Origin: Thiohalocapsa sp963704155
GTDB taxonomy: Bacteria; Pseudomonadota; Gammaproteobacteria; Chromatiales; Chromatiaceae
Length of the DNA: 64,000 nt
NCBI GenBank assembly: GCA_963704155.1
Contig: CAVPHF010000032.1
Location: 310,001 to 374,000, forward strand
Reading direction: 5' to 3'
In this document: piece by piece, positions 1-7,041 of the stretch
Position numbering within the stretch: position 1 is the first letter of the stretch
How the letters are laid out: each line of letters starts with the position of its first letter
Notes under the pieces: model-generated
The model's database searches: none
Told to the model about the DNA's origin: nothing
Seen by the model: the letters and a program-made list of their open reading frames with translations, nothing else
Translations under genes and position numbers: made by a program

Positions 1-1
1 G

Positions 2-568
2 TCCGTGGTCGGCTTGCTGGTGCAGCGCTCGCGCTTTTGCAACACCGCCGCGCTGCGCGACGCCATGCTGTTCAAGACCTATCGCAACACCAAGGCCTTG
101 TTGGTTGCGATGATGATCCTGACGCTCGGCTTCACGGCGTTTCTGACGGTTGGCGACGGGAAGCCGTTGCGGTTCGACGTGGGTTTGAATCAGGTGATGG
201 GGCTCTTCCTGTTCGGCATCGGCATGGTGTTGGCCGGGGCCTGCACGGTGTCCACCTGGGTCAAGGCCGGCGAGGGCAATTTTGGCGCGATCTGGGCCTT
301 GCTGTTTACCTTCATCGGCATGTTTTTGTTCTCGCTGCTGTGGTCGTTCAGCTATTGGCCGCCGGCGCCCGGTAGCATGACCGGCGAGCCGAATCTCGCC
401 GCTCTTCAGTTCGGTCACACCAACGCCGCCACGCTGCAGGAGAAGTTCGGTATCCCGGCCATCGTCTTCGGGCTGGTACAGTTCGCGGTGCTGTTCGGCA
501 TCTATCGCGCCATTCGCCGCAAGGAGCAGCGTGCCGAGCAGGCCGCGACGGCAGCGGCGGCAAAGTGA
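2..568 (+). CDS. YeeE/YedE family sulfur-compound transporter, 5' end outside window
   Basis: Integral membrane protein of the YeeE/YedE (PF04143) family, whose characterised member TsuA imports thiosulfate. The visible part holds the family signatures SRFCNTAALRD near the start and GMVLAGACTVSTW in the middle; both carry a cysteine of the kind that handles the sulfur substrate in this family. Hydrophobic helices alternate through the rest, and the C-terminus is a charged, Ala-rich tail. The frame is open to the left edge, so the true start is outside the window; the GTG at 5 is not taken as the start. A TusA-type protein follows 119 bp downstream, matching the YeeE-YeeD (TsuA-TsuB) pairing. 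Family assignment is firm; the substrate (thiosulfate or another sulfane sulfur compound) is inferred. Confidence 0.85.
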   Translation, partial: SVVGLLVQRSRFCNTAALRDAMLFKTYRNTKALLVAMMILTLGFTAFLTVGDGKPLRFDVGLNQVMGLFLFGIGMVLAGACTVSTWVKAGEGNFGAIWALLFTFIGMFLFSLLWSFSYWPPAPGSMTGEPNLAALQFGHTNAATLQEKFGIPAIVFGLVQFAVLFGIYRAIRRKEQRAEQAATAAAAK

Positions 569-687
569 TGCGGCCACGCCGGTTCGGGCCGGCTTGAAGC
601 AATGCAACAATAAACAACAGGGTGCGGTTTCCTTGTCGGTCGCAGGCACCGCCTCGTTAGCATTACCCACCACAGGAGGAACATTGA

Positions 688-999
688 ATGGGACTATTCG
701 GCAAGAAGAAGGAAAGCAGCGCCGGCGACGGTGTGGCGCCCGCAAGCATCACACTCGACGACGGCAGCAGCATCACACCGGCTCAGGTGGTCGACTGCAT
801 CGGCGATTCCTGTCCGCGACCGCAACTGATGACCAAAAAGGCGGTCGACAAGGCGGGCTCCGGCGATGTGATCGAGGTGCGCGTCGACAACTCCACGTCG
901 ATGGAGGCGATACCGCCGATGATGCCGAGTCTCAATTCGCGCCATCTTGGTACCGTCAAGTCCGGCAACTACTGGAGCGTTCTGGTCTCCAAGAATTAG
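688..999 (+). CDS. TusA/SirA-family sulfur carrier protein
   Basis: Small cytoplasmic sulfur carrier. The TusA signature CIGDSCPRPQLMTKKAV is present, with the CPxP cysteine that carries the persulfide, followed by the usual DVIEVRVDN strand. At 103 residues it is longer than a standard TusA (about 80) because of a charged N-terminal extension of about 30 residues beginning MGLFGKKKES. An AGGAGG ribosome-binding site sits 9-14 bp before the ATG. It lies just after the YeeE/YedE gene and before further sulfur-transfer genes, so it probably accepts sulfur brought in by that transporter and passes it to the DsrE-like and rhodanese partners. The direction of transfer is inferred. Confidence 0.9.
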   Translation: MGLFGKKKESSAGDGVAPASITLDDGSSITPAQVVDCIGDSCPRPQLMTKKAVDKAGSGDVIEVRVDNSTSMEAIPPMMPSLNSRHLGTVKSGNYWSVLVSKN

Positions 1000-1071
1000 T
1001 GCAATCCGGCCCGATTGCGGTATCTGTCTAAAGTGGCCAAGCAATCGGCATCTGATGGGGAGATCGGTGAC

Positions 1072-1287
1072 ATGAGCACAGGCGAGCTTCAGATGGCCGT
1101 GTTTTCCGGGCTGGTGCTGCTGATGACGCTGGTCGGTATCGGCTACATCTACATCGCCCAGCCCGAGTCTCTGCGGAATGACCGCGATGGCGTGCCATAC
1201 TTCACCCCGAAGGTCGAGAACCCGGCAACCGGCCAGGGAGTCGACATGGGAACGCTGATACGGCACTACCGGGGCGAGATGCCCTGA
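1072..1287 (+). CDS. small single-span membrane protein of the sulfur cluster
   Basis: A 71-residue protein that I do not recognise as a named family. Residues about 6-27 form one hydrophobic helix (MAVFSGLVLLMTLVGIGYIY); the remainder is a polar tail with several Asp, Arg and Gly residues. The ATG at 1072 is chosen over an upstream in-frame start because of the preceding GGGGAGAT and because the N-terminus then runs directly into the helix. It is tightly followed by a 30-residue membrane peptide and a 91-residue protein, which suggests a small membrane subunit of a complex. No cysteine is present, so direct sulfur transfer is unlikely. Confidence 0.65.
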   Translation: MSTGELQMAVFSGLVLLMTLVGIGYIYIAQPESLRNDRDGVPYFTPKVENPATGQGVDMGTLIRHYRGEMP

Positions 1288-1300
1288 CGGGGGAGCGCGC

Positions 1301-1393
1301 ATGCAGCTGGATTTCGAGACCTGGGCGATGTTGATCGCGTTCGTGGTGGCCTTTTACGCGATGTTCGTCAGCTTCACGAAGGATCCGTTCTGA
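1301..1393 (+). CDS. 30-residue membrane micro-protein
   Basis: A very short gene beginning MQLDFETWAMLIAFVVAFY and ending TKDPF. Nearly the whole chain is one transmembrane helix with a short acidic N-terminus and a short charged C-terminus. It starts 13 bp after the stop of the preceding small membrane protein, has a GGGGGAG purine stretch just upstream, and ends 2 bp before the next start codon. This packing inside a compact co-directional run is the main support for it being real. Size and topology recall accessory peptides of membrane oxidases (CcoQ or CydX type), but there is no sequence basis for equating them. Confidence 0.55.
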   Translation: MQLDFETWAMLIAFVVAFYAMFVSFTKDPF

Positions 1394-1395
1394 CC

Positions 1396-1671
1396 ATGAA
1401 GACGCCGCAAATCCTTCTCTTCTGTACCGGCAGCCTCGCCGCGAGTCTTGGACTCGCGGCCGTTCTCTACCCCTTTGCCGCGGTCGACAGGGACACCATC
1501 GAGATGTCGCGTGCACCGCAGCCGATGGAGCTGCTGCCGGACGTCGACCTGGGGCCGGACTTTGGGCGGCTCCCGGTGGTGGAACTCATGGGCTACTACA
1601 TCGAGAATCCGCCGCAGCAGACGAACGCCAATGCCCCGAAGCCCGAACAACGGCACTTCGGCGGCTGCTGA
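1396..1671 (+). CDS. small anchored protein of the sulfur cluster, unknown function
   Basis: A 91-residue protein with an N-terminal hydrophobic segment (about residues 5-28, LLFCTGSLAASLGLAAVLYP) that acts as a signal anchor or uncleaved signal peptide, followed by a Pro/Asp-rich extracytoplasmic tail ending in FGGC. The terminal cysteine and one in the membrane segment are its only cysteines. It starts 2 bp after the 30-residue peptide, so the two are surely co-translated. Its 3' end overlaps the favoured start of the following rhodanese-fold gene by 41 bp in another frame. I do not recognise the family. Confidence 0.6.
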   Translation: MKTPQILLFCTGSLAASLGLAAVLYPFAAVDRDTIEMSRAPQPMELLPDVDLGPDFGRLPVVELMGYYIENPPQQTNANAPKPEQRHFGGC

Positions 1672-2704
1672 GCCGGACGCGACGCGTCATGCCCCAAAAG
1701 GCTTGGCAGCACGCATACGCCTATTGCTTCTCCTGGTATTGGGAGCTTCGGTGATGGCAGCCGAACCCGTTCAGCGCCCCGCGGCAGAACTGCGTTACGT
1801 CCAGCCGGCCGAGGTGGGAGCGGAGCCACTGACGCTGATCGATACGCGCGCCGAGGCGATCTGCCGTTCCGCGACGCTCGCCGGTGCACTCTGTCTGCCG
1901 ACAGAGGCGTTTTTCGGCCCGCACCGCCGGCTCGCCAGCGTCCGCGACATCAGCTGGGTACTCGGCAGCGCCGGGCTGCGCGGCGACGAGTCGGTGCTGG
2001 TGCTCGGCGCCGATCCGGTGCGCCGGGATGCGGTGGCGGCACTGCTCTATCTGGCCGGTCAGGCGCGGGTGCTCGTACTAAACGCGCCGATGGATGAGCT
2101 GCTGGGGCGCGCGGGAGCGGCACCAGCCCCCGGGCGGCAGCGGGGCATAGTGCGCGACGCCATCCACCTCGGCCCCTGGCGTGAGGGGCAGATGCTGCTT
2201 CGCGACGAACTCGCGGATGCGATCAGCGAGGGCCGCGGCCTTCGCTTGTTGGATGGGCGGTCACTGGATGAATACTGGGGTGAGCGCATCCGTGCGCGTC
2301 GCGGCGGCCACCTGCCTGGGGCCGAGCCGGCACCTGCGGCCGAGCTGAGAGGCGCCATGGCGCGGAGCGAGGCCGGGCCGGTTGCCGGTGGTATGCCGGT
2401 GGTGGCTTATGCCCATGATCCATTGACTGGGCTTGCGTATCTGACGCTGCTGCGTGCGGGCTTCGGTCTGGATGCCGCGGTCTATCTCGGCGGCTGGCGC
2501 GAGTGGGCCGATGACGGCCGGCTGCCTGCCGATTCGGTGAGCTATGCCCAAATCGACGCAGCGGCGCGACGGGTCTCGGATCATGGGCCGACCAACGAGC
2601 GACCCTCGGAACCGATGTCCGGCTGGTCGCAATCGCTGCTCACGCTGGCGGCGATCCTGACCGCCGGCGGTTTCGGTTATCTGCTTGGACGGAGGACGGC
2701 CTGA
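1631..2704 (+). CDS. tandem rhodanese-fold protein with C-terminal membrane anchor, no active-site cysteine
   Basis: Exported rhodanese-like protein: signal segment (RIRLLLLLVLGASVMA), a first rhodanese-fold unit (LTLIDTRAEAICR to about YLAGQARVLVLN), a second unit (GLRLLDGRSLDEYWG to VYLGGWREWADDGRLP), then a C-terminal transmembrane helix (LLTLAAILTAGGFGYLLG) ending in Arg residues. Neither unit has the catalytic CxxGxR loop: the equivalent turns read LGADPVRRD and YAHDPLTGL. It should therefore bind or position sulfur partners rather than carry persulfide. The start is uncertain: ATG 1631 overlaps the previous gene, while TTG 1703 or ATG 1754 would give shorter signal segments. Its stop overlaps the ATG of the next gene (TGATG-type junction), showing translational coupling. 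Confidence 0.7.
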   Translation: MPRSPNNGTSAAAEPDATRHAPKGLAARIRLLLLLVLGASVMAAEPVQRPAAELRYVQPAEVGAEPLTLIDTRAEAICRSATLAGALCLPTEAFFGPHRRLASVRDISWVLGSAGLRGDESVLVLGADPVRRDAVAALLYLAGQARVLVLNAPMDELLGRAGAAPAPGRQRGIVRDAIHLGPWREGQMLLRDELADAISEGRGLRLLDGRSLDEYWGERIRARRGGHLPGAEPAPAAELRGAMARSEAGPVAGGMPVVAYAHDPLTGLAYLTLLRAGFGLDAAVYLGGWREWADDGRLPADSVSYAQIDAAARRVSDHGPTNERPSEPMSGWSQSLLTLAAILTAGGFGYLLGRRTA

Positions 2705-3048
2705 TGTCGGAGATGGCGGCACAGACAGCGCGACCAGAGGCAGCGCAAAAGCAGGACATCGATCTGCTGATCATTGTCTCGACATCCCAGGCGGCAGGCG
2801 TCTTGGTCCCCCTGGCTGCCGCCTGCCGGCGTCGCGGTCTGCGTTGGACCTGTTTCTTCACCAACGACGGCGTGAGCCTGCTCCAGGACGCGGCGGTGAT
2901 CAAGGCCATCAAGTATGCCGAAGAACCCATCGCCTGCGAGCACTCCTGGGCGCGTTGCGCCGGTGAGGCGCCTTGCCCGATCACGCTCGGCAGCCAGACC
3001 AACAACAGCGCCCTGGTTGGCCGCGCCGGCAAGATAATTAGTCTTTGA
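2704..3048 (+). CDS. DsrE-like sulfur relay protein
   Basis: A 114-residue soluble protein with a DsrE/DsrF-like Rossmann-type core: a strand LLIIVSTSQAAG, the helix VLVPLAAACRRRG, the strand LRWTCFFTNDGVSLL, and a C-terminal strand GRAGKIISL. It is cysteine-rich (five Cys), including a cluster CEHSWARC plus PC in the loop where DsrE-type proteins carry reactive sulfur. It overlaps the upstream rhodanese-fold gene by one base, so they are translationally coupled. Its position among TusA, rhodanese and another DsrE/F-like gene points to a sulfane-sulfur relay. Fold assignment is moderately sure; which cysteine is active cannot be told from sequence alone. Confidence 0.65.
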   Translation: MSEMAAQTARPEAAQKQDIDLLIIVSTSQAAGVLVPLAAACRRRGLRWTCFFTNDGVSLLQDAAVIKAIKYAEEPIACEHSWARCAGEAPCPITLGSQTNNSALVGRAGKIISL

Positions 3049-3097
3049 TACGCTGCCTGAGGTTCGACCAAGCACGGCAACGCGAGGAGATCGATCG

Positions 3098-3367
3098 ATG
3101 CAGAAACAGATGCTGGTGCTGGGCCGCCGTGATCATACCGAGGCCATGCGTGTCGCGGCAGGGCTGACCATCTTCGGTCACCAGGTGCGCTTGGTCTTCA
3201 TGAACGGCCCAGTGGCGGAGACGCCGGAGAATTTGGAGCAGGCCGAGACACTCGAGCTGTGCGAGATCGAGCCGGAGACCACGGTTTCGGGGCAGGACTT
3301 GAACTGTCTGGACTCGCGCGCCCTGGCGCTTGCGCTGATCGAGGCGGACGCGGTGATCAGTCTATAG
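3098..3367 (+). CDS. DsrE/DsrF-family protein
   Basis: An 89-residue protein with the DsrE/F (TusC/TusD-like) pattern: strand KQMLVLGRRDHTEAMRVAAG, helix, strand HQVRLVFMNGPV, an acidic middle, and a C-terminal ALIEADAVISL strand. It has two cysteines (ELCEIEP and LNCLDS) that could hold persulfide. A GAGGAGATCG ribosome-binding site precedes the ATG. Its C-terminal ADAVISL resembles the AGKIISL end of the preceding protein, suggesting the two are diverged paralogues that may form a mixed oligomer, as DsrE and DsrF do. The hetero-oligomer is inference. Confidence 0.65.
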   Translation: MQKQMLVLGRRDHTEAMRVAAGLTIFGHQVRLVFMNGPVAETPENLEQAETLELCEIEPETTVSGQDLNCLDSRALALALIEADAVISL

Positions 3368-3411
3368 GCGATGCCTGCGATATCTCATATCAACAGACCA
3401 AAGCTCCCGAC

Positions 3412-3597
3412 ATGAACATCGCCATACTGAAGACCGGGCTGTTTCCCGACTCGGAAAGAGTCGAAGATGCACTCAACCATTTCGCCGTCAGCGACTATCT
3501 TTTTACCTATGATGCCACCCGCCGCGATCTCAGCGATGCGGACTGGGATCAGGCGCTCGATGAAATCATGGCCGCTGAACGCGTCTTCGTGATCTGA
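3412..3597 (+). CDS. small acidic protein of the sulfur cluster, unknown
   Basis: A 61-residue acidic protein starting MNIAILKTGLFPDSERVEDA and ending with AAERVFVI. The pattern of an N-terminal strand, helices and a final hydrophobic strand ending in an isoleucine mirrors a shrunken version of the preceding DsrE/F-like proteins, but it has no cysteine. A place like that of DsrH in a DsrEFH set is possible by gene order only; sequence similarity to DsrH is not visible. It lies 44 bp after the previous gene and 130 bp before the secreted rhodanese. Confidence 0.5.
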   Translation: MNIAILKTGLFPDSERVEDALNHFAVSDYLFTYDATRRDLSDADWDQALDEIMAAERVFVI

Positions 3598-3727
3598 CGA
3601 CCGGCTTCCGGCAGCGATAGAGCCGAACACCGCAAGCAGCGCCGGCCGCACTACCGGGCGCCGATGGAATAACGAAAAGAAGCAAGGAGATAGGACGATC
3701 CACTCAATCCTACGAGGAGAACAGTCA

Positions 3728-4696
3728 ATGACAGTCCAAGACTCGAATAACACCCACCCTGTCAGGCCGCGTCTCGCGGCAGCCGGTCTAGTCGCACTGT
3801 TGCTGGGTATCGGCAACGCGGCCTGGGCCGATGCCGAGCCGCTGGTCGACGTCGATTGGATCAAGGCGAACAGTTGCGCCGATAAGGTTCGGGTGCTGGA
3901 TATCCGCAACGATCTGGACGGCGGTTCACGCACCGACTATTTGCGCGGCCACATCCCTTGTTCCGTCTACACCGATTATCTGAAGGGCGGCTGGCGCGCC
4001 GAAGACAAGAACAAGGTGCCCGGCCAGCTCGCGTCCGTTGACAAGCTGGAGGCGCTGATCGGCGGGCTCGGAATCGGCAACGAGACCCATGTGGTCATAG
4101 TGCCGGCGGGCAAGAACGCGCTGGACATGGGCAGCGCGGCGCGCATGTACTGGACCTTCAAGGTGCTGGGGCATGACTCGGTGTCGATTTTGAACGGCGG
4201 TCTGGCGGCCTACACCAAGGATGAAAAGAACCCGCTGGCCAAAGGCAGTGAGCAGCCCGAGCCGCAGACCTTCAACGCCAAGGTGCGCGAGGAGATGATC
4301 GTCGACAAGGACGACGTCAAGGCCGCGGTCGAGGCTGGAACCCTGCTGGTCGACAACCGCCCGCATGACCAGTATGTCGGCATCAACCGGCATCCGAAGG
4401 CGGCGCGCAGCGGCACCATCCCCAACGCCGAGAACCTGCCCGAGAACTGGCTGACCGACAACAACGGCGGCAGTTTCCGCGACGTCGAGACGCTGAAAAA
4501 ACTCTATGCCCTCGCCGAGGTTCCGACCGACGGCGCGCAGATCAATTTCTGCAATACCGGCCATTGGGCGGCGCTAGGGTGGTTCGCGTCCCACGAGCTG
4601 CTCGGTAACGACGAGGCTAAGGTTTACGACGGCTCGATGCTGGAATGGTCGGGCGATGCATCGGCCCCGATGGAGCAGAAGGTGTCGTTCCAATAG
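3728..4696 (+). CDS. secreted two-domain rhodanese (thiosulfate/mercaptopyruvate sulfurtransferase type)
   Basis: A 322-residue exported sulfurtransferase. An N-terminal signal peptide (RLAAAGLVALLLGIGNAAWA) precedes an inactive first rhodanese domain (VRVLDIRNDLDGGSRTDYL to SVSILNGGLAAY) and an active second domain (LLVDNRPHDQYVG ... NFCNTGHWAALGWF), whose CNTGHW loop supplies the catalytic cysteine. The loop differs from the CRxGxR of thiosulfate:cyanide enzymes, so the natural donor may not be thiosulfate. A good ribosome-binding site (GAGGAGAA) precedes the ATG. It is probably periplasmic and works alongside the downstream cytochrome c. Fold and secretion are clear from sequence; substrate is not. 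Confidence 0.88.
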   Translation: MTVQDSNNTHPVRPRLAAAGLVALLLGIGNAAWADAEPLVDVDWIKANSCADKVRVLDIRNDLDGGSRTDYLRGHIPCSVYTDYLKGGWRAEDKNKVPGQLASVDKLEALIGGLGIGNETHVVIVPAGKNALDMGSAARMYWTFKVLGHDSVSILNGGLAAYTKDEKNPLAKGSEQPEPQTFNAKVREEMIVDKDDVKAAVEAGTLLVDNRPHDQYVGINRHPKAARSGTIPNAENLPENWLTDNNGGSFRDVETLKKLYALAEVPTDGAQINFCNTGHWAALGWFASHELLGNDEAKVYDGSMLEWSGDASAPMEQKVSFQ

Positions 4697-4877
4697 CCGA
4701 GGTTCGTCTGATGGCGCTGACCATCGGCTATTCCGGCCGATGGTCGGCCCGAAGCGCTTCAGTGAAGGCGAAGCGGCGCTGTCCCGCCTAATCCGATCGG
4801 CGCCCCTGCGGCGGCGATTCTCGTCGAGGGGTCGCGGGCGAGTCGAAGGAATCCGCTCTGTCCACGGGTCTGTATAG

Positions 4878-5582
4878 GTGCTGCGACTGCTTCGTCGATC
4901 GAGCCGAGGCCGGCGGCGCGTCCTTACCGTCGCCATTTTGTTGCTTGCGCCCTTGACGAGCGGGCAGGGCGCGCAGGACGAACACAACCAGCGCTTTGGC
5001 ATGGAAATCGCCGTCATTGCGGGTGATCTGCGGCTGTTACAACAGGGCGGCCTCGAACAGCGACATCGCCAGGGGCTGGTCGACCGTATCACTAGCGCAC
5101 TCGGGTTTCTCGGCCTGCTGGCCCGCGAGGCCCGACAGGCCAGCGATGGCCGCGATCCAGTTGCGTCGATGGAAATAGCGGATGCCCGCCGGCACTTCGC
5201 CGACGGCGATCTTGCCGCGACCGCGACCCGGCTGCGGCGTCTTAGTCAGGCGCATCCGCTCGATCTGAGCGGATTCCTACCCGTGCAAAGCACAGCGCAA
5301 CGCCTCGCTAGGGGACGAGAAATCTATCAGAGCACTTGCCGCGCTTGCCACGTTGCCCCCGATAGGGCAAGGGACAACCCAGCGCGAAACCTGATTCGAG
5401 ACGCGGCCACGATGCCGGAACAGGAGTTCGTCGCCCGGCTGCTCGCCGGCGTCCGCGGCGATGCCCGCACAGGCTTGGAGAATCCCCTCTCAGATGAGGA
5501 CATCCGCTCACTGCTCGCCTGGCTGCGCAATGCCGATCCGGTCGCGGATCGGTTGGGCACTGCCCAGGACGCCCAGGAATGA
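4878..5582 (+). CDS. exported monohaem cytochrome c
   Basis: A 234-residue protein beginning at a GTG with an Arg-rich N-terminus and a hydrophobic signal segment (VLTVAILLLAPLTSGQGAQ). Residues about 25-145 form a helical region without recognisable motif; the C-terminal 90 residues are a class I cytochrome c domain with the haem site CRACH and a later Met (TMPEQEFV) that could be the axial ligand, ending in SDEDIRSLLAWLR, the typical last helix. It lies in the sulfur cluster after the secreted rhodanese, so it may accept electrons from periplasmic sulfur oxidation; that role is inferred. Confidence 0.8.
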   Translation: MLRLLRRSSRGRRRVLTVAILLLAPLTSGQGAQDEHNQRFGMEIAVIAGDLRLLQQGGLEQRHRQGLVDRITSALGFLGLLAREARQASDGRDPVASMEIADARRHFADGDLAATATRLRRLSQAHPLDLSGFLPVQSTAQRLARGREIYQSTCRACHVAPDRARDNPARNLIRDAATMPEQEFVARLLAGVRGDARTGLENPLSDEDIRSLLAWLRNADPVADRLGTAQDAQE

Positions 5583-5751
5583 ACCTCGTGCGAGGCTCCG
5601 GCGTTGCGCGGATCCAAGAAACCGAGCGCCATCGATGTCTGGATTGAAGCCCCGGACTCGCGGCGTGGGAAACTTCGGTGCCGCGACGTGATCCTAAGTC
5701 GGCAATCAACAACACTAGCAGAACCAATCGATCTCTCGAGGCAAAGCCATC

Positions 5752-6351
5752 ATGATCAAACCCTCTATACCGGCCAGCATCGCGGTCCTGGCCGCCGCGG
5801 CCATGTCGCTTGCGCCTTGGTATGGTTCCGGATCCGGGTCTGCAACGGCCGCCGAAACGCCGTCCAGCAGTGCTGCTCAGACCGGCGGCCAGCGCACCGA
5901 CGGACAGCGCTGGCAGCGTCCCTCGCCGGATGAAATTAAGAGCCGGCTCGATCCGATGCAATACAAGGTAACCCAGCAGGACGGTACCGAACCGCCGTTT
6001 CGTAACCGCTACTGGGACAACCACGACGATGGCATCTACGTCGACATCGTCTCCGGTGAGCCCCTGTTCAGCTCTCGGGAGAAGTTCGAGTCAGGGACCG
6101 GCTGGCCAAGCTTTCACTCGCCGCTTGAGCCGGCGCTGATCGTCGAGAAGAGTGATCGTAAGCTCTGGATCAAACGCACCGAGGTGCGCTCACGCTACGG
6201 CGACTCCCATCTCGGTCATGTCTTCGACGACGGTCCCGCGCCTACGGGACTGCGCTATTGCATCAACTCGGCCGCACTGCGTTTCATTCCGGTCGCTGAG
6301 CTGCAGAAGGAAGGCTACGGGGATTATCTGGCGCTGTTCGAGAGCGACTGA
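5752..6351 (+). CDS. msrB: exported peptide-methionine (R)-S-oxide reductase MsrB
   Basis: Repairs methionine-R-sulfoxide in proteins. A signal peptide (SIAVLAAAAMSLAPWYG) and a Ser/Gln-rich linker precede the MsrB domain from about residue 60: RYWDNHDDGIYVDIVSGEPLF variant, then SGTGWPSF, then HLGHVFDDGPAPTGLRYCINSAALRF with the catalytic Cys in RYCIN. The zinc-binding CxxC pairs of many MsrB proteins are absent. Export implies repair of periplasmic proteins, sensible next to a cytochrome/sulfur oxidation cluster. The 3' neighbour is an unrelated lipoprotein gene. Identification is firm. Confidence 0.93.
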   Translation: MIKPSIPASIAVLAAAAMSLAPWYGSGSGSATAAETPSSSAAQTGGQRTDGQRWQRPSPDEIKSRLDPMQYKVTQQDGTEPPFRNRYWDNHDDGIYVDIVSGEPLFSSREKFESGTGWPSFHSPLEPALIVEKSDRKLWIKRTEVRSRYGDSHLGHVFDDGPAPTGLRYCINSAALRFIPVAELQKEGYGDYLALFESD

Positions 6352-6523
6352 CCAGCTCCCGAGCGGAGGATAACGGCAGAATCTGCCAGATTGCGACAGT
6401 CGGCAAGCGCCTATCGACCTCGTGAAAACGGCGGACAGGGCGACAGGGAGCGCGCCGCGGTCGTCGCGTCAAGCCGTCGAACTGCCCGCTATACTGAGTC
6501 CAGACAGCCAGCTGGAGCCGCCC

Positions 6524-6880
6524 ATGTCCACCCAGCCAATTTTGCATGCTTCTCGCGCCTGCGCCCTGCTGGCGGCAACGTTGCCGCTGTTCGTTGGCTG
6601 TGTGTCGACGGGACAGGTCGTCACAGACTGGGGCGAAATCACCCTTGCCCCAGGCGACACCGGTAATTGCCGCTCCAACCCATGCCGTGTGTTCTTCGAA
6701 ATGCCCGAGGGTGAAGGAAGCTACACCGTCACCGGTACCGGCTTCACCATCGGCGACTACCCGGCGGGCAAGACGGCGATGATCGGGAGCTTCTTCGAGA
6801 GCAGTGCCATCAAGGTACAGGACGCCGGCGTTCCGCCGGCCTACATCTACGTGCCCGGCACTGCGGGCAGCGTGGATTAG
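6524..6880 (+). CDS. small lipoprotein, unknown function
   Basis: A 118-residue predicted lipoprotein: the start at ATG 6524 places a hydrophobic signal (ACALLAATLPLFVGC) directly ahead of a lipobox cysteine in FVGC. An upstream in-frame ATG would add a charged leader unlike a signal peptide, so it is rejected. The mature part is beta-rich and Gly-rich (EGEGSYTVTGTGFTIGDYPAGK) with one Cys pair (NCRSNPC). No known family is recognised. It stands alone between msrB and the nrdD promoter region. Confidence 0.65.
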   Translation: MSTQPILHASRACALLAATLPLFVGCVSTGQVVTDWGEITLAPGDTGNCRSNPCRVFFEMPEGEGSYTVTGTGFTIGDYPAGKTAMIGSFFESSAIKVQDAGVPPAYIYVPGTAGSVD

Positions 6881-6972
6881 CCTGCAGCGGCAGTCGTGTT
6901 CGGAGGTCGTGGCGCCGAGGGGTGATTTTCGCGTTCGGTTGCTTTAAATCAACTAGGCATCGATCGACGCGT

Positions 6973-7020
6973 TAGCTAGATATTGCGGTCCTTATAATGT
7001 GCGACACAATATATTGTGTC
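6973..7020 (+). promoter_or_regulatory. nrdD promoter with NrdR boxes
   Basis: A perfect 18-bp palindrome GACACAATATATTGTGTC at 7003-7020 contains the NrdR-box consensus ACACWATATATWGTGT. Exactly 31 bp upstream (6973-6988) is a second, degenerate copy whose core TAGATATT matches seven of eight core positions; paired boxes about three helical turns apart are the usual NrdR operator layout. A TATAAT -10-like hexamer lies between them at 6993-6998, so NrdR binding would cover the likely transcription start. This predicts repression of nrdD by NrdR with ATP/dATP. Confidence 0.85.
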
Positions 7021-7041
7021 TTCACCAATGAGGGACCCTTG

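Noticed and set aside
6997..7041. Upstream ATG for nrdD
   Set aside because: It would translate the NrdR operator and give an N-terminus unlike the family; ATG 7042 has a ribosome-binding site.
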